From: Antrodiella citrinella | Lineage: Eukaryota; Basidiomycota; Agaricomycetes; Polyporales; Steccherinaceae | Direction: 5' to 3' | DNA length: 64,000 nucleotides | Assembly: GCA_004802725.1 (NCBI GenBank) | Contig: SGPM01000001.1 | Coordinates: 124,001-188,000, forward strand | Part shown: positions 12,792 to 23,873 of the stretch, piece by piece | Position numbering within the stretch: the first letter of the stretch is position 1 | Layout of the letters: each line of letters begins with the position of its first letter | The notes under the pieces: model-generated | What the model was told of the DNA's origin: nothing | Database searches by the model: none | The model's input: only the letters and a program-made list of their open reading frames with translations | Program-made: the position numbers and the translations under genes

Positions 12792-13976
12792 TCAAGACCT
12801 ATCTAATCTCTCCAGGCTCTTCTGTCCGCTGATGATAACAAACCGTGCTCCTGCTGCCGACAGCAGTCCTATCGAACTAGCGAACACAGGCCAAAGTCCA
12901 CCTCTCTTCGCAAGGAACATCTCAAACCCAGGAAAAACATCTCCAGTGATGTCCTCTACGGCCACATCCTCGAACCCGATCGCACGCAAATCTTGAGCGT
13001 ACTCTGTGATTGTCACCATATTAGCTTTCGGCATTACTCCCAATAGCCCGATCGCTCGTTTGACTATGCCCGAGCCAAATCCAGGCGGTGCTTCGGATGA
13101 AAAACATATATCGGCCAGTGCGAGCTTCCCTCCGTCCGCCAGGTGTTCGTAGCTCTGGACCAAGAAGTCGTGACGAGTCCGGAAATGATATGCACAATCC
13201 AGTGCGAGGATGGTAGTGTACGGCGCCGACGATGAAGATGGATCTAGAGGATGTGACTCGCCCTTTGGGAGCTCGGCCGAAGGTCGGTAAACAGCATCAC
13301 TGTGATACAAGGTGACAATGTCTGCGGCGCCCAATGCTTCAACGCGTTCGAGGGAGCGCGTGTAGTGCGCTTTCAGGCTGGTAATACCTGTCAGATGGGA
13401 GGGACGAGGCACAGACGGATGCCTTAGATGGAGTAGCAGCGAGTCTCCGCTACCATGTCCGACATCTGTGCAACGATGAGGGTTTCGCAGGCAGCAGAAG
13501 GGGAAAGACGTACCGAGGACATTACCGCCTGGTTGGCATTCGGCCACTGACAACAATCTCAGAGCAAGAGCTTGCGAAATGCATTGTGAATATAGTCCAA
13601 TCATAGGTGTTGGTTCAACACACACCTTCACATGCTTTCGGAAAACTTTGGGTATCCTGTCCTTTATGTAAATGCGTTGGCCTTCTCTCAATAAAGACCA
13701 ACAATATCGTACCTTCCAATATCCCATGTTGAGCCACTCGGTATCAGGAATCTTTCCTTCTCTACCATTGTCATCCGACACGTTCAAGGCAACGTGGAAT
13801 GACCCGTACGGATCGCTAGACGATATACTCGCACCTCGTGCGAGAAACGGTACCGTTGCAGCCAGCACAGTACACAATGCCGTTCTTGTCCAGCTGGGTT
13901 CCGACAGGAAGTGGCACAAAAGTGCAAACAGCAATGGTATTACAGCAAAGTATGGCGGAACTGACTTGGAAAGCAT
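12792..13976 (-). CDS. Membrane-anchored SAM-dependent methyltransferase
   Basis: Class I methyltransferase of about 330 residues with an N-terminal hydrophobic segment (VIPLLFALLCHFL plus a second stretch ending VPFLARGA), so probably bound to an internal membrane. Three introns are removed to give GYWK-DTQSFPKACE-ALALRL and then VLDVGHGSGDSLL, the SAM-binding glycine motif I. Downstream are TTILALDCAYHF (motif II/III region) and LADGGKLALADICF (post-motif strand). The layout recalls the small-molecule and sterol/quinone methyltransferase group, but the substrate is not evident. The ATG read from 13976 lies only 51 bases after the stop of the DUF7053-like gene on the same strand, so a shared transcript or a spliced fusion is possible. 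Confidence 0.75.
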   Translation of the reverse strand: MLSKSVPPYFAVIPLLFALLCHFLSEPSWTRTALCTVLAATVPFLARGASISSSDPYGSFHVALNVSDDNGREGKIPDTEWLNMGYWKVRYCWSLLREGQRIYIKDRIPKVFRKHVKVCVEPTPMIGLYSQCISQALALRLLSVAECQPGGNVLGTSFPFCCLRNPHRCTDVGHGSGDSLLLHLRHPSVPRPSHLTGITSLKAHYTRSLERVEALGAADIVTLYHSDAVYRPSAELPKGESHPLDPSSSSAPYTTILALDCAYHFRTRHDFLVQSYEHLADGGKLALADICFSSEAPPGFGSGIVKRAIGLLGVMPKANMVTITEYAQDLRAIGFEDVAVEDITGDVFPGFEMFLAKRGGLWPVFASSIGLLSAAGARFVIISGQKSLERLDRS

Positions 13977-14027
13977 CAAACCATCAATACATGTGCATGA
14001 AAGACGAGTATTGAGTCTAGTACGCGA

Positions 14028-14575
14028 CTAGGCACTAACTTGTTCTCCAGAAGGCTGTGGGGCCTTCTTGGCATCCACAGAACGGCCTTCCATCTGTGCG
14101 GCCAAAGTGTCATGCATGACTTCGTGTGCCTTCTTGAGATCACGGAGGACGGAGGACATGAGCAGGCAGTTGGTCTATAGAGCGAGGGAGACATCAGCAA
14201 AACCCGTGCGAAGAAGCTGTGACGTGTACGCACTATGACCTCCACGTCCTCCTTCATCTCGACAACGCCTTCTCCAGCTGGTGTCACTGTCCACTTGTTG
14301 CGAAGTACGATTCCCAGCGGGGCGTTAATCTCGAACAAGGCACCGTCTTCGAGAGGTGTGGCGCGAGCAGTGTAGTTGAACTCGTATTTGAGCCCAAGCG
14401 TGGACAACCTATCCCGTATGTTCCATAAGGCGGGATCTGTCGCGCTCTGCTCGCGGTGAACAACCAAAGGGTTGAGGTCGATGAGGTCTATAGGATTGTG
14501 AAGGATGGTCAAGGCCTTCTCGACTGTGCAGTTGACCTTTCGCGAGAAGGCGACAGTGCGGCTTTGAGTAAACAT
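14028..14575 (-). CDS. DUF7053-like SRPBCC-fold protein
   Basis: Small protein of 162 residues in two exons (14575-14234 and 14174-14028; intron donor GTGCGT, acceptor CTATAG). It begins with a basic stretch and VEKALTILHNPIDLIDLNPLV. A beta-rich body follows (EFNYTARATPLEDGALFEI, NKWTVTPAGEGVVEMKEDVEV), then a long C-terminal helix (MSSVLRDLKKAHEVMHDTLAAQM). This arrangement matches fungal DUF7053 proteins, which look like START/SRPBCC hydrophobic-ligand binders. No catalytic residues can be named. It lies directly upstream of the methyltransferase gene; if both are on one message, a shared lipid-like substrate would be a reasonable guess, but that is inference. Confidence 0.7.
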
Positions 14576-14960
14576 TCCTTGCAGTGCCCTCCTAGAGTAT
14601 ATGACCTGTGAGTTCCTATGAACATGTTATCATGTTAGCATTCGCAACTGTCGAGTTCACGTACTGCGCGCAACGCTGTATCTCTCGTTCCTGGGACGCG
14701 CAGAATTGCTTACCTTTACTCAGTTCCTTTAGTAGTGCTGCCAGTAGTGGGAAGAGTTGTGGGCGGCCGCCCAGCTCCGTCCAGTGGCGCGTTTTACATC
14801 TCGTCTTGTTGATTCACGAACAAACTAGTACTGCAAACAATCTGGGTTCCATTTCACTTTTATTGTACTGCATCCTCATCTGATATGATAGTTCAAACAA
14901 GAATGAGGACATCCCGTCTCTCCATTGCCACCATACTCCGTTTGACTTGGGGAAAGCCAA
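14576..14960. other. Intergenic region
   Basis: Promoter of the DUF7053-like gene and 3' flank shared with the membrane protein at 14961. No gene seen. Confidence 0.5.
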
Positions 14961-15665
14961 CTACTTTCTACTAAACCTCATCGACCCTAGCGGCGACCCA
15001 GACCTCATGAATAGCAGTATTTGCCACGAGCTATCGCGCACAATCGCTCTGTTAGATTCCGGCAGCGAGAGCGGTACCTCAGAGGGTGTAGTGGAGTCTT
15101 GAGCGTCCGGACTTCCCTTCACCGGAATCCTATCCTCTTCTTCCACCACCGTCACCATGCTTGCCGACGAAGACGAGACGTTCTTCTCTAAAGGTAACGC
15201 AGGTCCCACCGCCAGCATCTGACCCTTCGCCACGTTGTTGTTGATCATGCTGACGGCCGACTCGATGTCGGCTGGCGTCAAGTCCACGGCGCTGGCGGTG
15301 CTCGCCATGTTCTTCGCCATCGCGGACAGCGCTTTCTGCCTGGCCCTCTCGATCCGCTTCTCCGAACGATGCTTGATCCACACTTTAATCTTCCCCCGAG
15401 GCCACCCCGCCAGTCCTGCCCAGAGACAGAACAGGATGAGGAGGATGAAGATGATTACGACGACGCCAACGGCGTTGATCTCTGCCTCCGAGCCCGCGTT
15501 GGGGTCTTTTGGGGTAGCGTTGTCTGTCAGGTTGGGCTCTCGCAGGAGGGCTTCGGCGTTCTGGCTTTCGACCATCGCGGGTCCAGGGCCGACAGACGGT
15601 TTGCAGGACGGCGGGAACGTTGGCGGACAGACAGTGTCGCTAATTGCGCGGATGGTGATATACAT
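14961..15665 (-). CDS. Single-pass membrane protein of unknown function
   Basis: Single-exon frame of 234 residues. The N-terminal 65 residues are Pro- and Asn-containing with several cysteines. One strong membrane span follows (VGVVVIIFILLILFCLWAGL, about residues 67-87), then a highly basic juxtamembrane stretch (KIKVWIKHRSEKRIERARQK), suggesting a cytoplasmic C-terminal tail. The tail is Ala/Ser-rich with an acidic patch. I do not recognise a family. Start is the ATG at 15663-15665; no intron is needed. The strong membrane segment plus positive-inside residues argue for a real gene. Confidence 0.6.
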   Translation of the reverse strand: MYITIRAISDTVCPPTFPPSCKPSVGPGPAMVESQNAEALLREPNLTDNATPKDPNAGSEAEINAVGVVVIIFILLILFCLWAGLAGWPRGKIKVWIKHRSEKRIERARQKALSAMAKNMASTASAVDLTPADIESAVSMINNNVAKGQMLAVGPALPLEKNVSSSSASMVTVVEEEDRIPVKGSPDAQDSTTPSEVPLSLPESNRAIVRDSSWQILLFMRSGSPLGSMRFSRK

Positions 15666-16832
15666 GTTGTATTGACGAGATGCTTGATGGGCGAGATGTT
15701 TGCTTGAACGCTTGAGGTGATTGGTGGACGGTGAGGATAAGGACAGAGGGCCCCGTGCGGACCGACCAGCTACCTTCTAGACATGGCTGACGTTCTGGAC
15801 CTCGAATACTGTGGCAGTCGGGCTGGATCACATTGAAATTGTCGATCTATTCCAATGCACTTCTTACCCACAAAAGGCTTGTTGGTCTAGTTTGAAACAT
15901 CGAGTAGTGTCACAACGTCTGCCGGACCAGCCGTTCAGGGTAGCGATGTCATCGAGCTTTAGAACAGCGTGCACACATCCTCGATGTTCCATCCACACAA
16001 CAGTGCTTGAATGCGTCAGGGTGGGTACGGCGTTGACTGAGGGACGGAGCACATGCAGGTTGCTAGAGACAATGTATTCCAGGCCGGCCTTTGCGACCAA
16101 GACGCTGCTCGCTATCATGAGCATGTGAAAATTGTGAGGAAATGATCACGGTCAAATACTCACTCGACATCATAAGAGCTGAACCCCAGGCTCAACACTA
16201 TCCACTGGTACTGCACTTCGAGCCAGATCCTCTCACTCCGCCTCAGCGAGAAGTTGTCTGTTGACTGTCTTGTGCAACATCTACTGATACAACCCCTTCA
16301 AGGAGTTTGCACAGGCTGTCAATCAACTCAATGACCTCGTGAATTTGTTCTTCTCGAGATCCAGAATCTGTCAGATGGTATAAACACATTCGCCGTTCCT
16401 GTTGTTCGGTCAGTTGGGGGGCTTTAAACGAGCGACCTATTTCACACTCGAGGATGGGGCGCGTCCCTTCGAGTTATACGAGGGTCGCATGCGCCTGTGT
16501 GGCTTTGAGGCGTTGAGATGAGATTAAAATGAATGTCAAATGACAAGCTTTACACACCTCGAACTTTCTTGCTCTTCACGTTGTTACCGTGAGCTTACCG
16601 AGTTGCATCGGAGCAGTACGGGTCATGGAGGTCGTGGGGAAGTACCTAGACCGAGTGTGGGGTTAGGGTCGGGTAACCCTACGCGGGAGAAGTCGGGACC
16701 CGCTCTATTTCCGGCCAGCTCCTCCGGGTCCGATCTCAAGTGCACGGCGCGCCCTGCTCAAAACGCCAGCTCAGTCTCTTCCAACTTTTATTCCTTCCCA
16801 TTCCCTACCTCTCTTCTTGAACGTCCCCAACG
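15666..16832. other. Intergenic region, divergent promoters
   Basis: About 1.2 kb between the membrane protein (leftward) and aspartate aminotransferase (rightward). No coding family or RNA gene recognised; the 157-codon frame at 16540-17013 overlaps the aminotransferase start and is a shadow. Confidence 0.5.
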
Positions 16833-18416
16833 ATGCAGGCCATTGCCCGCCCCCTCGCCCGCGCTGCCCCGAGGGCCCTTAGCCGCGCTGCTGCCCTCTC
16901 TACATGGTCTGCCGTTCCTGCCGGCCCTCCCGACGCCATCCTCGGTGCGTATATGCGCTTCTATGTCTGGTGTTTTCTATGCAAGTCTCGGCCATGGTGT
17001 CTGGGTGGTATGACACGGACGTGTGGCTCAATGCATCGTTTTCTCAGCTGGAAATACTTCGCTGCCTTCCTGACTCCAAATTTACCTCGCAGGTGTCACG
17101 GAGGCTTTCAAGAGAGACCAGGACCCCCGCAAGATCAACCTTGGTGTTGGTGCATACCGTGATGGCAACGGAAAGCCTTTCGTTCTTCCCAGCGTGAAGA
17201 AGGCCGAAGAAATCATTTCACAAAGTGGTGACAAGGAATACTTGCCCATCACCGGTCTTCCTGAGTTCACTCGACGCGCCGCTCTCCTTGCCTATGGTGC
17301 TGAGAGTGCTCCTCTCAAGGGAAACGCTGTACGTATATCCCATTTGGCCCCGAAATACTCTGCTCAGACCATCCTCCGCCTCTAGGTTGCAGTTACACAA
17401 TCTATCTCGGGCACTGGTGCCCTTAGAATTGGTGGTGCCTTCCTCGCTCGCTTCTATCCCCATTCCAAGACTATATACCTCCCAACCCCCACTTGGGGAA
17501 ACCATACCCCCATCTTCCGCGACTCTGGTCTCGAGGTGAAGGGCTATCGTTACTACGACAAGAAGACTGTCGGCCTTGACTTTGAGGGTCTCAAGGCGGA
17601 CCTTCAGGTGAGCAGAAACACTGTATTTTTTGACTGACACTCATCACGTTCCTTAGAGCATGCCCGAAAAGTCAATTGTCCTTCTCCATGCTTGCGCACA
17701 CAACCCAACGGGTGTCGACCCCACCCAGGCGCAGTGGATTGAGATCTCAAACATCATCAAGGAGAAGTCTCTGTTCCCCTTTTTCGACATGGCGTACCAA
17801 GGCTTTGCCTCTGGCTCAACCTCCAAGGATGCTTTCGCTGTTCGTCACTTCGTGAGCGAAGGCCACCAAGTCGCTCTTTGCCAATCCTTCGCCAAGAACA
17901 TGGGTCTCTACGGTGAACGTGTCGGTGCATTCTCTTTGACCACTGCCGATCCCGAGGAGAAAGCCCGTGTTGAGTCACAGTTGAAGATTGTCATCCGTCC
18001 CATGTACTCCAACCCACCTCTTCACGGTGCCAGGATCGCCAGCACGATCCTTGGTTCGCCCGAACTGTATTCAGAGTGGGAGGGTGAGGTCAAGGGCATG
18101 GCGGAACGCATTATCAGCATGCGTGACAGGTTGTACGACAACCTCGTTGCCCAAAAGACTCCGGGAGAGTGGGGCCACATTAAGAGCCAAATCGGCATGT
18201 TCAGGTAAGAATAATTTAACACTTTACGAATCGCATGTGTTGACCACCCCGCGCATCAGCTTCACCGGTCTCACGACACCTCAGACCAAGGCTCTCGCCG
18301 AAAAGGCCCACATCTACATGACTGCAGATGGCCGTATCTCCATGGCCGGACTCAACGCCCACAACATCGACTACTTCTCAGAAAGCGTCAGCAGGGCCGT
18401 CAAGGGTGACATTTAG
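16833..18416 (+). CDS. AAT1: Aspartate aminotransferase, mitochondrial
   Basis: PLP enzyme exchanging amino groups between aspartate and 2-oxoglutarate, part of the malate-aspartate shuttle. Five exons (16833-16944, 17093-17328, 17386-17607, 17657-18204, 18260-18416) give 424 residues, the family's usual length. The N-terminus [20 protein letters not shown] is Arg/Ala-rich without acidic residues, a clear mitochondrial presequence. Catalytic landmarks are intact: HNPTGVDPT (binding Asn), [12 protein letters not shown] (Asp and Tyr contacting PLP) and [16 protein letters not shown] (Schiff-base Lys and phosphate-binding Arg). The ending [17 protein letters not shown] carries the substrate-binding region. 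The first intron (148 bases) is long for this window. Confidence 0.96.
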
Positions 18417-18659
18417 ACTATCTAGAGCATCTTGATTTATGGGCTGGATTAGATGCTAGACATATGTTATAATGTCTGTCCTCCTAATGTCTAATAGACA
18501 GGGCTGGTTTTGTACTCTTACCTGGAGCGTGGGGCCGACTTGCGGGAAGTTCCGTGTCCCGGAACAGAACGCGATGTTGTTCGTCGTCGTCGTTGTCACC
18601 GTCCTCTTCCCCCTTCCCTCCGCTCGCGCATATAGCCAACTCTCGAAGGCTCATGCAGG

Positions 18660-21600
18660 ATGATGTCGTCGTTGCTATCGTTGCCACAGTGGAAGGGTCC
18701 AGTCCGACAAAAATCCTCGACTCCGTTCTTTCCTGGCGCGTGGCCTGGGACTCCGTCTGGAACACAATCCGCAGGTAGCACCCTTTGTCTAGACGACGTT
18801 GAAGTCTTGGGACACATTGATGAGGGTCAATCCTACCAAGGTGTTAACGCGCCGCTTCCTCACCTTGATCACGTCGCGAACTTCCACCGACGTATCTCTC
18901 AGTCTTTCGTTGGACCCTCAGCGAGACGGTCGTCGGGACACAAGCTTGGACTGGACGTCGATATTCCCCAAAGTCCGCATCTGACAGGTTTGTCTGAGTA
19001 TACGGTAAGCCCTCTTCGATATGATTGCGTCTGTACGTTGATGAATGCGCGCGTAGGATCAGTCCACCAGTCCGTCAGAGTCGCTGCCTACACCTGAACA
19101 ATACTGCCCAGCGGATTTCACGTTTCTTCGCCCCGGGGCTGAATTCTCCCAGAGCGGCTGTGACGGACATAAAGAAAATCTTGTACCCAAACTGCCCCCT
19201 CGGCCTCTGCGCAATCCTTCTCGGGCAAGTTCTAGTGCCAGCCGCAAACCAGGTGTGAACGCTGTACCAGCTATGACCGATTCTCCTCTTCTGCAGTTCA
19301 CTCGCAAACCTCTGGGACAGGTTTTCTCTCGTGCAGACTCCGATACCTCTTACGCGACCAGTCCCGAGCAGCAATCTAGTCTAGACAACTCTCCCTACGC
19401 GTCTCAATCTTCTCCCGCTCGGTCTCATTATTCAGAGATGCCTCAGCCATTCCCGCTTTCAGGATTCGCCAGAACGTTCTTTCCTCTCGCCGACAAAGAC
19501 TCTTCTTACGGCTTGCTGTCTCCCTCGACTCTCGATTCTCCTAGAGCTCTGGGGACCGACTCGCCGACTCTTCCCTCTGAGGATCCAGGGCGTACGCCTG
19601 CCTCGCTATACGCTGGTCAACATCGAATCAATCACCCCTTAAACCTTTCTTCTGTCGAACTAGATGCCTTTGGCATCGCGGCTTCCAATATCATGGTCGA
19701 AGCTCATTCGACAATAGAGTCCATTCCGACTTCATTCCAATCTGCATCTGTACTTGAGTCCATAGGCGACACCGCGCAAGGGCATGCATGCAGACAGTCT
19801 TCTGTTTCTCTCAGCTTGTCTCTGGACCTATCCTCCGAATATGACAGCTTACATCGCGCCAACCGATTCCGTCAAGTCTGCGATAGTCATTACCATCCCC
19901 CGCCGAAGGAGAAGAGACAAGGTCGCTCGCGTTCTCCCGCTCTGTCTTTCATTCGGCGTCCTAGTGTGACGAAGACTACCACCAAAGTCGTCGCTACTCA
20001 TGCTCGTTCCGCAAACGAGTCTGCTGATCGCGGTGGAAAGGGAAGCAAATTCACTGCATTCAAAAAGCTTGGAGGACGTATCAAGAAGTTATTCAAGGGG
20101 AGAGCACCTATTGCGAGCAATCCTGACAGTGAAATCGGAGTAAGGACACATACAGCTGTGACTGCAGTGGAGTACACATCGGTTCGTAACGCCCTTTTCT
20201 CTAACATGCACTGTCTCATCATTTCTTCGAACAGGAACACCCTATCCCAAAGAACGAGTTTCAAGGCCCCAACTTCAGCACCCCTGGAATCATTGCATCG
20301 TCTGTCTTGAACCGTACGCCCATCTTGGATTCTCGCAAGAAACGCAGACAATCGATGCCCGCCACCACTTCCTCGATGCCCAATGTCTCTCAGCCGAGAC
20401 CTCTTCGTCCAGTGTCCTTCCTAGCCATGGATAGTTCTAGTAGAGGTCTTTCTCGCCACCTGCTCGGGATGCCCAATGTCATAAACCTCTCCCCATCCCC
20501 TAATCAGGCTCCTGTTCGAAGATACTCTCAGCAAGAATCGACGCGACCTGCTCGGCCAGTAAAGACCTTTGTACAGGTTCCGCAGCTTTTGATACCTGGT
20601 GCTACTATCGGTCGGTCCCGCACACAGACTGCCCCTCAGACCGCACGGGAGACGCGAGAAGCGAAGGATAGTAAACGGTTCTCCCTGACATCTGCGCTGG
20701 GAGAGGCCATCAGGACGACCGTGATCCCACATCCTCCGTTGCCCCAGTACGTCACCTCTCGTGGTACCCAAGGTCAGCATCAGCGCGGGCACTCGCATAC
20801 TCGGAGTGCAAGTACGAGTGCCAATGATGCCTGGAATGCAGCAATATTGGACGCCGCTAAGCAGGAAAGTCGAAAAATGGAATCCGGAGAATGTCGCGTA
20901 CATGATTCAAGAGCAGGACCTGCGATATCCCCTATAATTGATGAAGGGGAGGAAGGAGGCGGACAAACCGAGATACGAGTCGTTGTTAGAGAAGTTGAAG
21001 TTCCAACGAGCTCACCGCATCTCGGGAGCCCGAACTTGCCGCAAAATAGAGCACGATCTCATACTCAGTCGACAATCCAAGATCCGCGTGGGTCTCGTCA
21101 ATACTCCCGAACCTTGACACAAGGCACTCAAGACATCGACCAGACGCCGCTGCCCACCAAGAGACGGTCGCGAGGATTCTCGCTGTCATCGGCTATATCC
21201 AAGAGAGCTCTCAGGGCGCGCAGTTTCATTGCAGGGCGTGGCGAGACTTCTCCTGCTTTGCCCAGTCCTGGCCGCATGCGATCCAACTCGGAAGCTAAGT
21301 CTGGTGGTGTCACCACCTCCGTCAGCGGTGTGTCTTTCGACATGCTCACGTCGGGAGACGGTCCAGGACTTTCTGCGACGACTCGGGATGGTAGCCATCC
21401 CACTCCTCCTGCGCACAGTGACGACGAGAGAACATCGGGCTGTGCAGAGTACGAGCCGGACCTCGTGCTTGATAGGATGAGTTTCGCCACGACGGATCTC
21501 CAAAGCACGCCTGTTAGCAGCATGGACCTCTCCTTCGCTACCCCGTCGCCTCAGGCACTCGACCTGGCGCCTGCGCACCCCATCGGTATCACGATGAGCC

Positions 21601-21743
21601 CGAATACAAGCTCGTCGACGTTTGCAGATGATGAACGCGTTGTAGACCACGACGAAAGAGAGGAAGAGAGGGAGTTCATGAGGACCCTTGGCTTGGAGTT
21701 TGACGAAATTGTGCGTAGGGTTAGAGACGGCGACACTCCATAG
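18660..21743 (+). CDS. Serine-rich protein of unknown function
   Basis: Three exons (18660-19004, 19057-20181, 20235-21743) read through in frame and give 992 residues. The protein is rich in Ser, Pro and Arg and probably disordered. Two parts stand out: a basic stretch AFKKLGGRIKKLFKGRAP in the middle, which could form an amphipathic membrane- or nucleic-acid-binding helix, and an acidic-helical C-terminus EEEREFMRTLGLEFDEIVRRV. No domain recognised. The start is one of two adjacent ATGs. The 3' end, with about 120 bases past the stop, is duplicated about 4.8 kb downstream (26424-26625). Function unknown; a regulatory or scaffold role is only a guess. Confidence 0.65.
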
Positions 21744-21866
21744 ACTCGGAGATGGTATTGGCATAGGTGTGATCTGGTTTCCCCTTTCCCTCGTAGTTGG
21801 TAGATGTCAGAACGCTTTCGCTCATTGTACTCTGACTGCCATCACCGACTCGATTGGTAGTCTAAT
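21668..21866 (+). repeat. Left copy of ~200-base direct repeat
   Basis: Covers the last 25 codons of the serine-rich gene and 123 bases beyond its stop. It aligns with 26424-26625 at about 84% by eye, including an identical 31-base block across the 3' flank. This copy is the native one because the reading frame belongs to a full gene. Confidence 0.85.
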
Positions 21867-22124
21867 GGCTTTCATGTCCTTCGCTCCTGGCCTTCTGTCT
21901 AATCTATTCCCATAATTATTGGAAGGACGGCTTGCGACTAATACGTTCATCGTCTCTCCGTTGTCTTACTTTGTCTCCAGCGATAGCGGGGATAGACTGC
22001 TGAAATGTCTACGAGCAGTGCCATGTACGAGGCTACTCATCCCTAACATGAACCATCCAGACACAGTTGATGTACGTATGCATAATTCGGAGAAAGCTGT
22101 GCTCTAGTCTTCCCTTAATCTTCC
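21744..22124. other. Intergenic region between convergent genes
   Basis: 3' ends of the serine-rich gene (rightward) and the hairpin protein gene (leftward) meet here. The left part belongs to the direct repeat; no gene seen. Confidence 0.6.
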
Positions 22125-23873
22125 CTAGACATTGGCATATTCTGCTTTCAGCGGCATCGCTTCTCCTTTCGTTTCCACCAGGATTCCTTTCTCCCCAAGA
22201 TAAAGTATCTTTGTTCCTACATTTGCGCCAAGGAAGACGTCGACTGAGACGTTAGACGGGTCAAAAGATGCATTACGCAAGAACGACTCGGTGGAGGGGT
22301 TGACGAGGCCCATGAGCCAAAGAGTCTAACCAATCATAGTACCTGTCAGTCACGATATCCAGGGACAGCAAGAAATCTTACCGGCTCCTCGACGGTGGAT
22401 TTGTCGACGATGTGACCGTCGTCTATGCCCAAGAACCTGCCTTGCTTTGTCCTGGGCACAGACAAGGGGTGGTTTCGTCAACATCATGATAAAGTTTCGT
22501 GTCATAGAAACTCACTCTATGACCACTTCGGCGGTGACCTCGTCTGAGAAGGACTTCAGTTTGAGGGTGAGGCCGTCTCTGAGCTCAGCTGGTATGGTGG
22601 CAGTTGTCGACAAAAGTACGTCGATATGAGCGTCATGGTAGTTCTGCAGCACATGCTCGAAATCATCGACAGACGTCCCACCACAAAGACACACATACCG
22701 GGGGCGCGTCGGTAATGTCTGCAGTCATTGGCGTCATCATATACGCCGTCCTCTGCAAGTGCTGCAGATTGCCTGGGATCGTCAGGTCAAGCAGATTCGA
22801 CATGATCTTGGAAGCCACTTTTGACGCCGCTTCCAAACTCGCTGCGGTCTTTCGCCAATTCGGATCTTCGTTCGTCCACGATCCACGCTGAGTGTCCATA
22901 TCATGCAGGTCAGACGCTACCTTGTACAACGTCTCTGCGTCGAGATCTTCTTGCAGAGGCTTCATGACGCCCCTTTTCTTGAAGCGATCTATGATCTTTT
23001 GGTCCGAGTAGCCGAGATCTTCGAAGGTCTGGTATATCTCCTTGATAGATGGGAGCCAGACGTAGAGGTTGTCGATGTGAGCGAGCGATTGCTTGCATCT
23101 CAGACGATCTGTGAAAAGCTTAGGATGCGTGTATCAGGACTACATTCGACTGTCGAGAGACCATCTTGAAGAGGACGTACCTGAGTGATCGCGTCGCGCA
23201 GTTTATCTCTTTGGATGGCCCCGTTGATGATGTCGAATATGGCGCCAATGATACCAAAGACTAGAAGGATGTCGGCGGTAACGGCGAGACCTGCCAAGAG
23301 CGAAACATCACTCGCCTCCAGACATTTGTCGAAGGAATACTTAGTACAGGACCTACCAACGAAAAACCCGAATCCGCCCGCAAGAGCGCCTACAGCACTG
23401 ATCGCAAGACCGGAGATTGCAATTCTATCGACAGAATATGAATAAGTACTAATCACGAGGAGGGATACTGTAAGATATAACGGAAAAAATGCTCACACTC
23501 CCATGGCTCCCATGATAATCTGATCGATGCTGATGAACCTCGTCAGAGTGGACTGCCCTCCGAGAAAACCCAAAGGACTAGAGACTACTCACACTTGTGT
23601 CTTGTCGAACGAACCCTTTGTCTTGTTCCAGTCATCGAGTGTCTGACCTGTCGTCCTCTCCTGCACCACTCGGTCCAGATCCTCGACGGTCTGACATCCG
23701 AATGCTGCAAGGACCCTGTCGAGCTTGGCTTTGTAGGGCCCCAGCTCTCTCTCGAGGTCGGCGCGTTTCGTGTCCCACTGGTCGGCGTAGTATTTGCAGT
23801 CGTTTGCGAGCTGTTCTGCGCGGTCACGACGCTTCGGGTTGTCGGGGTAAAAGATGGATTGTCCGCCGCCCAT
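22125..23873 (-). CDS. Membrane-hairpin protein A, divergent paralogue of protein B
   Basis: Unknown family, about 400 residues in eight exons. The N-terminus has the signature FYPDN-x-KRRDRAEQL shared with the divergent neighbour at 24616, then helical heptads. Splicing builds a long hydrophobic block (about residues 105-165: AISGLAISAVGALAGGFGFF, then VTADILLVFGIIGAIFDII), followed by the helical DKLRDAITQLF region matching DKAITEL in the neighbour. The C-terminal 100 residues look beta-rich. Key joins: an AAG acceptor before LFTDRLRC, PP-NYHDAH, and EP-TLWLMG ahead of the last exon. The plan of long helices around a hydrophobic hairpin resembles alpha-helical pore-forming proteins, but I cannot show homology. 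The first intron has two possible acceptors, 10 bases apart. Confidence 0.68.
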
